Of a stretch of DNA of 31,202 nt, positions 29,969-31,202 are shown one piece after another. The notes below the pieces were generated by a model, which did not search any database, was not told the origin of the DNA, and worked only from the letters and a program-made list of their open reading frames with translations. The stretch comes from Tieghemiomyces parasiticus (lineage: Eukaryota > Kickxellomycota > Dimargaritomycetes > Dimargaritales > Dimargaritaceae): positions 1 through 31,202 of the forward strand of contig JANBPT010000548.1 of assembly GCA_027575765.1 (NCBI GenBank). The letters run 5' to 3'. The translations under genes were made by a program, and so were the position numbers. Positions within the stretch are counted from its first letter, which is position 1. Each line of letters starts with the position of its first letter.

Positions 29969-31202
29969 CTATTTACGGTTCTTGAGAGCCTCAAACCGCC
30001 GTGTCAGTTCGTCAAAGCTGTTATTCGAGGGCGGCTTGGACGCCGCCGGCGCTGGTGGAGAGCCTCCCACGGCCGCGGGCTTGGCAGTCGGCGAGGCGGG
30101 CCCGATTTCCTTAGACACGGCAGGTGGCGGATTGACGGCGGTGGCAAGCGTAGAAGTGGTGGTTTCGTCCGAGCCGCAGTCGCTATCCTCATGGGCCGGC
30201 TTCCAATCGACCCGGCAGCTGCGGGCGATTTCCTGAAGATATGCATCAACCAGGAATGGTGCAGGAACTTCCCAGCTCAACTTGAGCAGGAGCTGTAGGT
30301 ACAGTACGTCCATCCCACATTGCGAGGTGGGGATGAATGGAAGGAGGGGGGAGGTTAGACCTAGAGGGTTGAGACTGTGGATAAATTTCCTGCGAAAGCC
30401 ACCTCCTAGGGCCAGATAAGGCCCAGGCTAGCCTTGGTTACTTACCCGGGGGTTAACAGTGTTGTCGGTGTTTTCCGCTCCCTTGAGCACGAACTCTTTG
30501 CCGAATTTCATGGCGAATTGGTCGCGAACCTGTTGGGTGTGGGAGATAGTAACAAGAAACTCAGCAATCAGTAGCAGGCCCATGACAGAGTTCGATTTGG
30601 CAGGGTATGCCAAGCGTTTACGGGCTAGATGACTGAGGGAGAGGGGTTCTTTTGCCACAAAGTCGAGCTGGTGACCCCGCGCTTACCACAGCCAGTTCCT
30701 GGACCTCCACGCGAGGTGTCGCATAAAGGAGGGAGTGGATAGCTTCCACCAGCGTGGGGTCGCACTGTCTGTAAGGTTGGAAGACAAGGGCAAGATAGTG
30801 GGGTGAGTTAGCAAGGCGCAAATGAATTAAGTAGCATCGATGTGCGGTCCGTGCTGCCCGGGCTTATGGCTGCCTCTGAGGTACAGCCGCGGATTCCCGT
30901 TCGCTTGACAGTCTGCTGGTCTGTCGGGGTTAGGACCCTGATGTCCTCTGATTTCGGCCCCCCCCCACCCTCCGAACTTACTTCATCTGGTCAAGTAATC
31001 CCAGTCGCGCCAGTAGGAGCTCACAAAACAGTTCAATGATTTCAAAAGCCTCGACGGTCAGGTCCTCGCGAATGACCCGTTCGACACGGATGCGGGCGTT
31101 CTCTTCCTTCCCGGCCGCCAGCAGTTGACCGACCTCGCGTCGTAGGTGGTCATTGCCGGCGGTCCGTTTGGCCTTGAGCAGGCGCAACCGGCCGATGGCA
31201 AG
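29969..31202 (-). CDS. IST1: IST1-like ESCRT-III regulator, 5' end cut by the window
   Basis: IST1 binds ESCRT-III and the Vps4 ATPase and tunes membrane scission in multivesicular-body formation and cytokinesis. Four exons are visible: 31202-30982 (partial), 30768-30687, 30529-30446 and 30292-29969. Donors are GTAAGT, GTAAGC and GTAAGT, acceptors are all CAG, and phases are consistent, giving 236 residues to the stop. The first exon begins in frame (LAIGRLRLLKAKRTAGNDHL), so probably only some ten N-terminal residues are missing. The IST1 helical domain is clear: LLAAGKEENARIRVERVIRE, FEIIELFCELLLARLGLL, the short helix of exon 2 (LVEAIHSLLYATPRVEVQEL), NTVNPRLLLKLSWEVPAPFL and VDAYLQEIA. 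A Pro/Ala/Ser-rich linker leads to the tail FDELTRRFEALKNRK, which has the look of the Vps4-binding (MIM-type) helix at the IST1 C-terminus. Confidence 0.93.

Overview
The window looks like nuclear DNA of a fungus. It has GT-AG introns, mostly with GTAAGT-type donors, and TATA boxes and AATAAA signals around several genes. Its proteins are typical of fungi: an Atg15-type vacuolar lipase, an Spg1/Tem1 septation GTPase, IST1 (ESCRT-III) and secreted low-complexity repeat proteins. A CCDC77 homologue and a branched-chain 2-oxoacid dehydrogenase E2 argue against budding or fission yeast and suggest an early-diverging lineage; Zoopagomycota/Kickxellomycotina is only a guess. I see no transposon, CRISPR array, rRNA or tRNA.

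Layout, left to right. 0.7-1.7 kb (-): secreted His/Gly-rich repeat protein. 3.3-4.8 kb (-): Atg15-like lipase. 5.9-7.8 kb (+): P-class pentatricopeptide protein with a mitochondrial-type N-terminus and a probable short first exon. 8.1-9.2 kb (-): secreted protein of unknown family. 10.9-13.4 kb (-): CCDC77-like coiled-coil protein, which I reassembled from eight exons whose phases all agree. 14.9-17.0 kb (+): three-exon branched-chain E2 (DBT). 17.0-21.1 kb: gene-free stretch. 21.1-22.2 kb (+): type II membrane glycosyltransferase of family 25. 22.2-24.6 kb: no supported gene. 24.7-25.5 kb (+): secreted Gln/Asn/Pro-rich protein with five 37-38-residue repeats. 27.2 kb (+): doubtful 74-residue membrane protein. 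28.1-29.2 kb (-): Spg1/Tem1 GTPase in three exons. 30.0 kb to the right edge (-): IST1, cut at its 5' end by the window.

The genes do not form one pathway. Two mitochondrial proteins (PPR, E2), three secreted proteins, one vacuolar lipase, one Golgi/ER-type glycosyltransferase and three cytoskeleton, division or membrane-remodelling proteins (CCDC77, Spg1, IST1) are interspersed, as is usual in a compact fungal chromosome. No novel multi-gene system is evident. The best leads are the CCDC77 gene, with its odd introns, the two repeat-built secreted proteins, and the gene-free 17-21 kb stretch.
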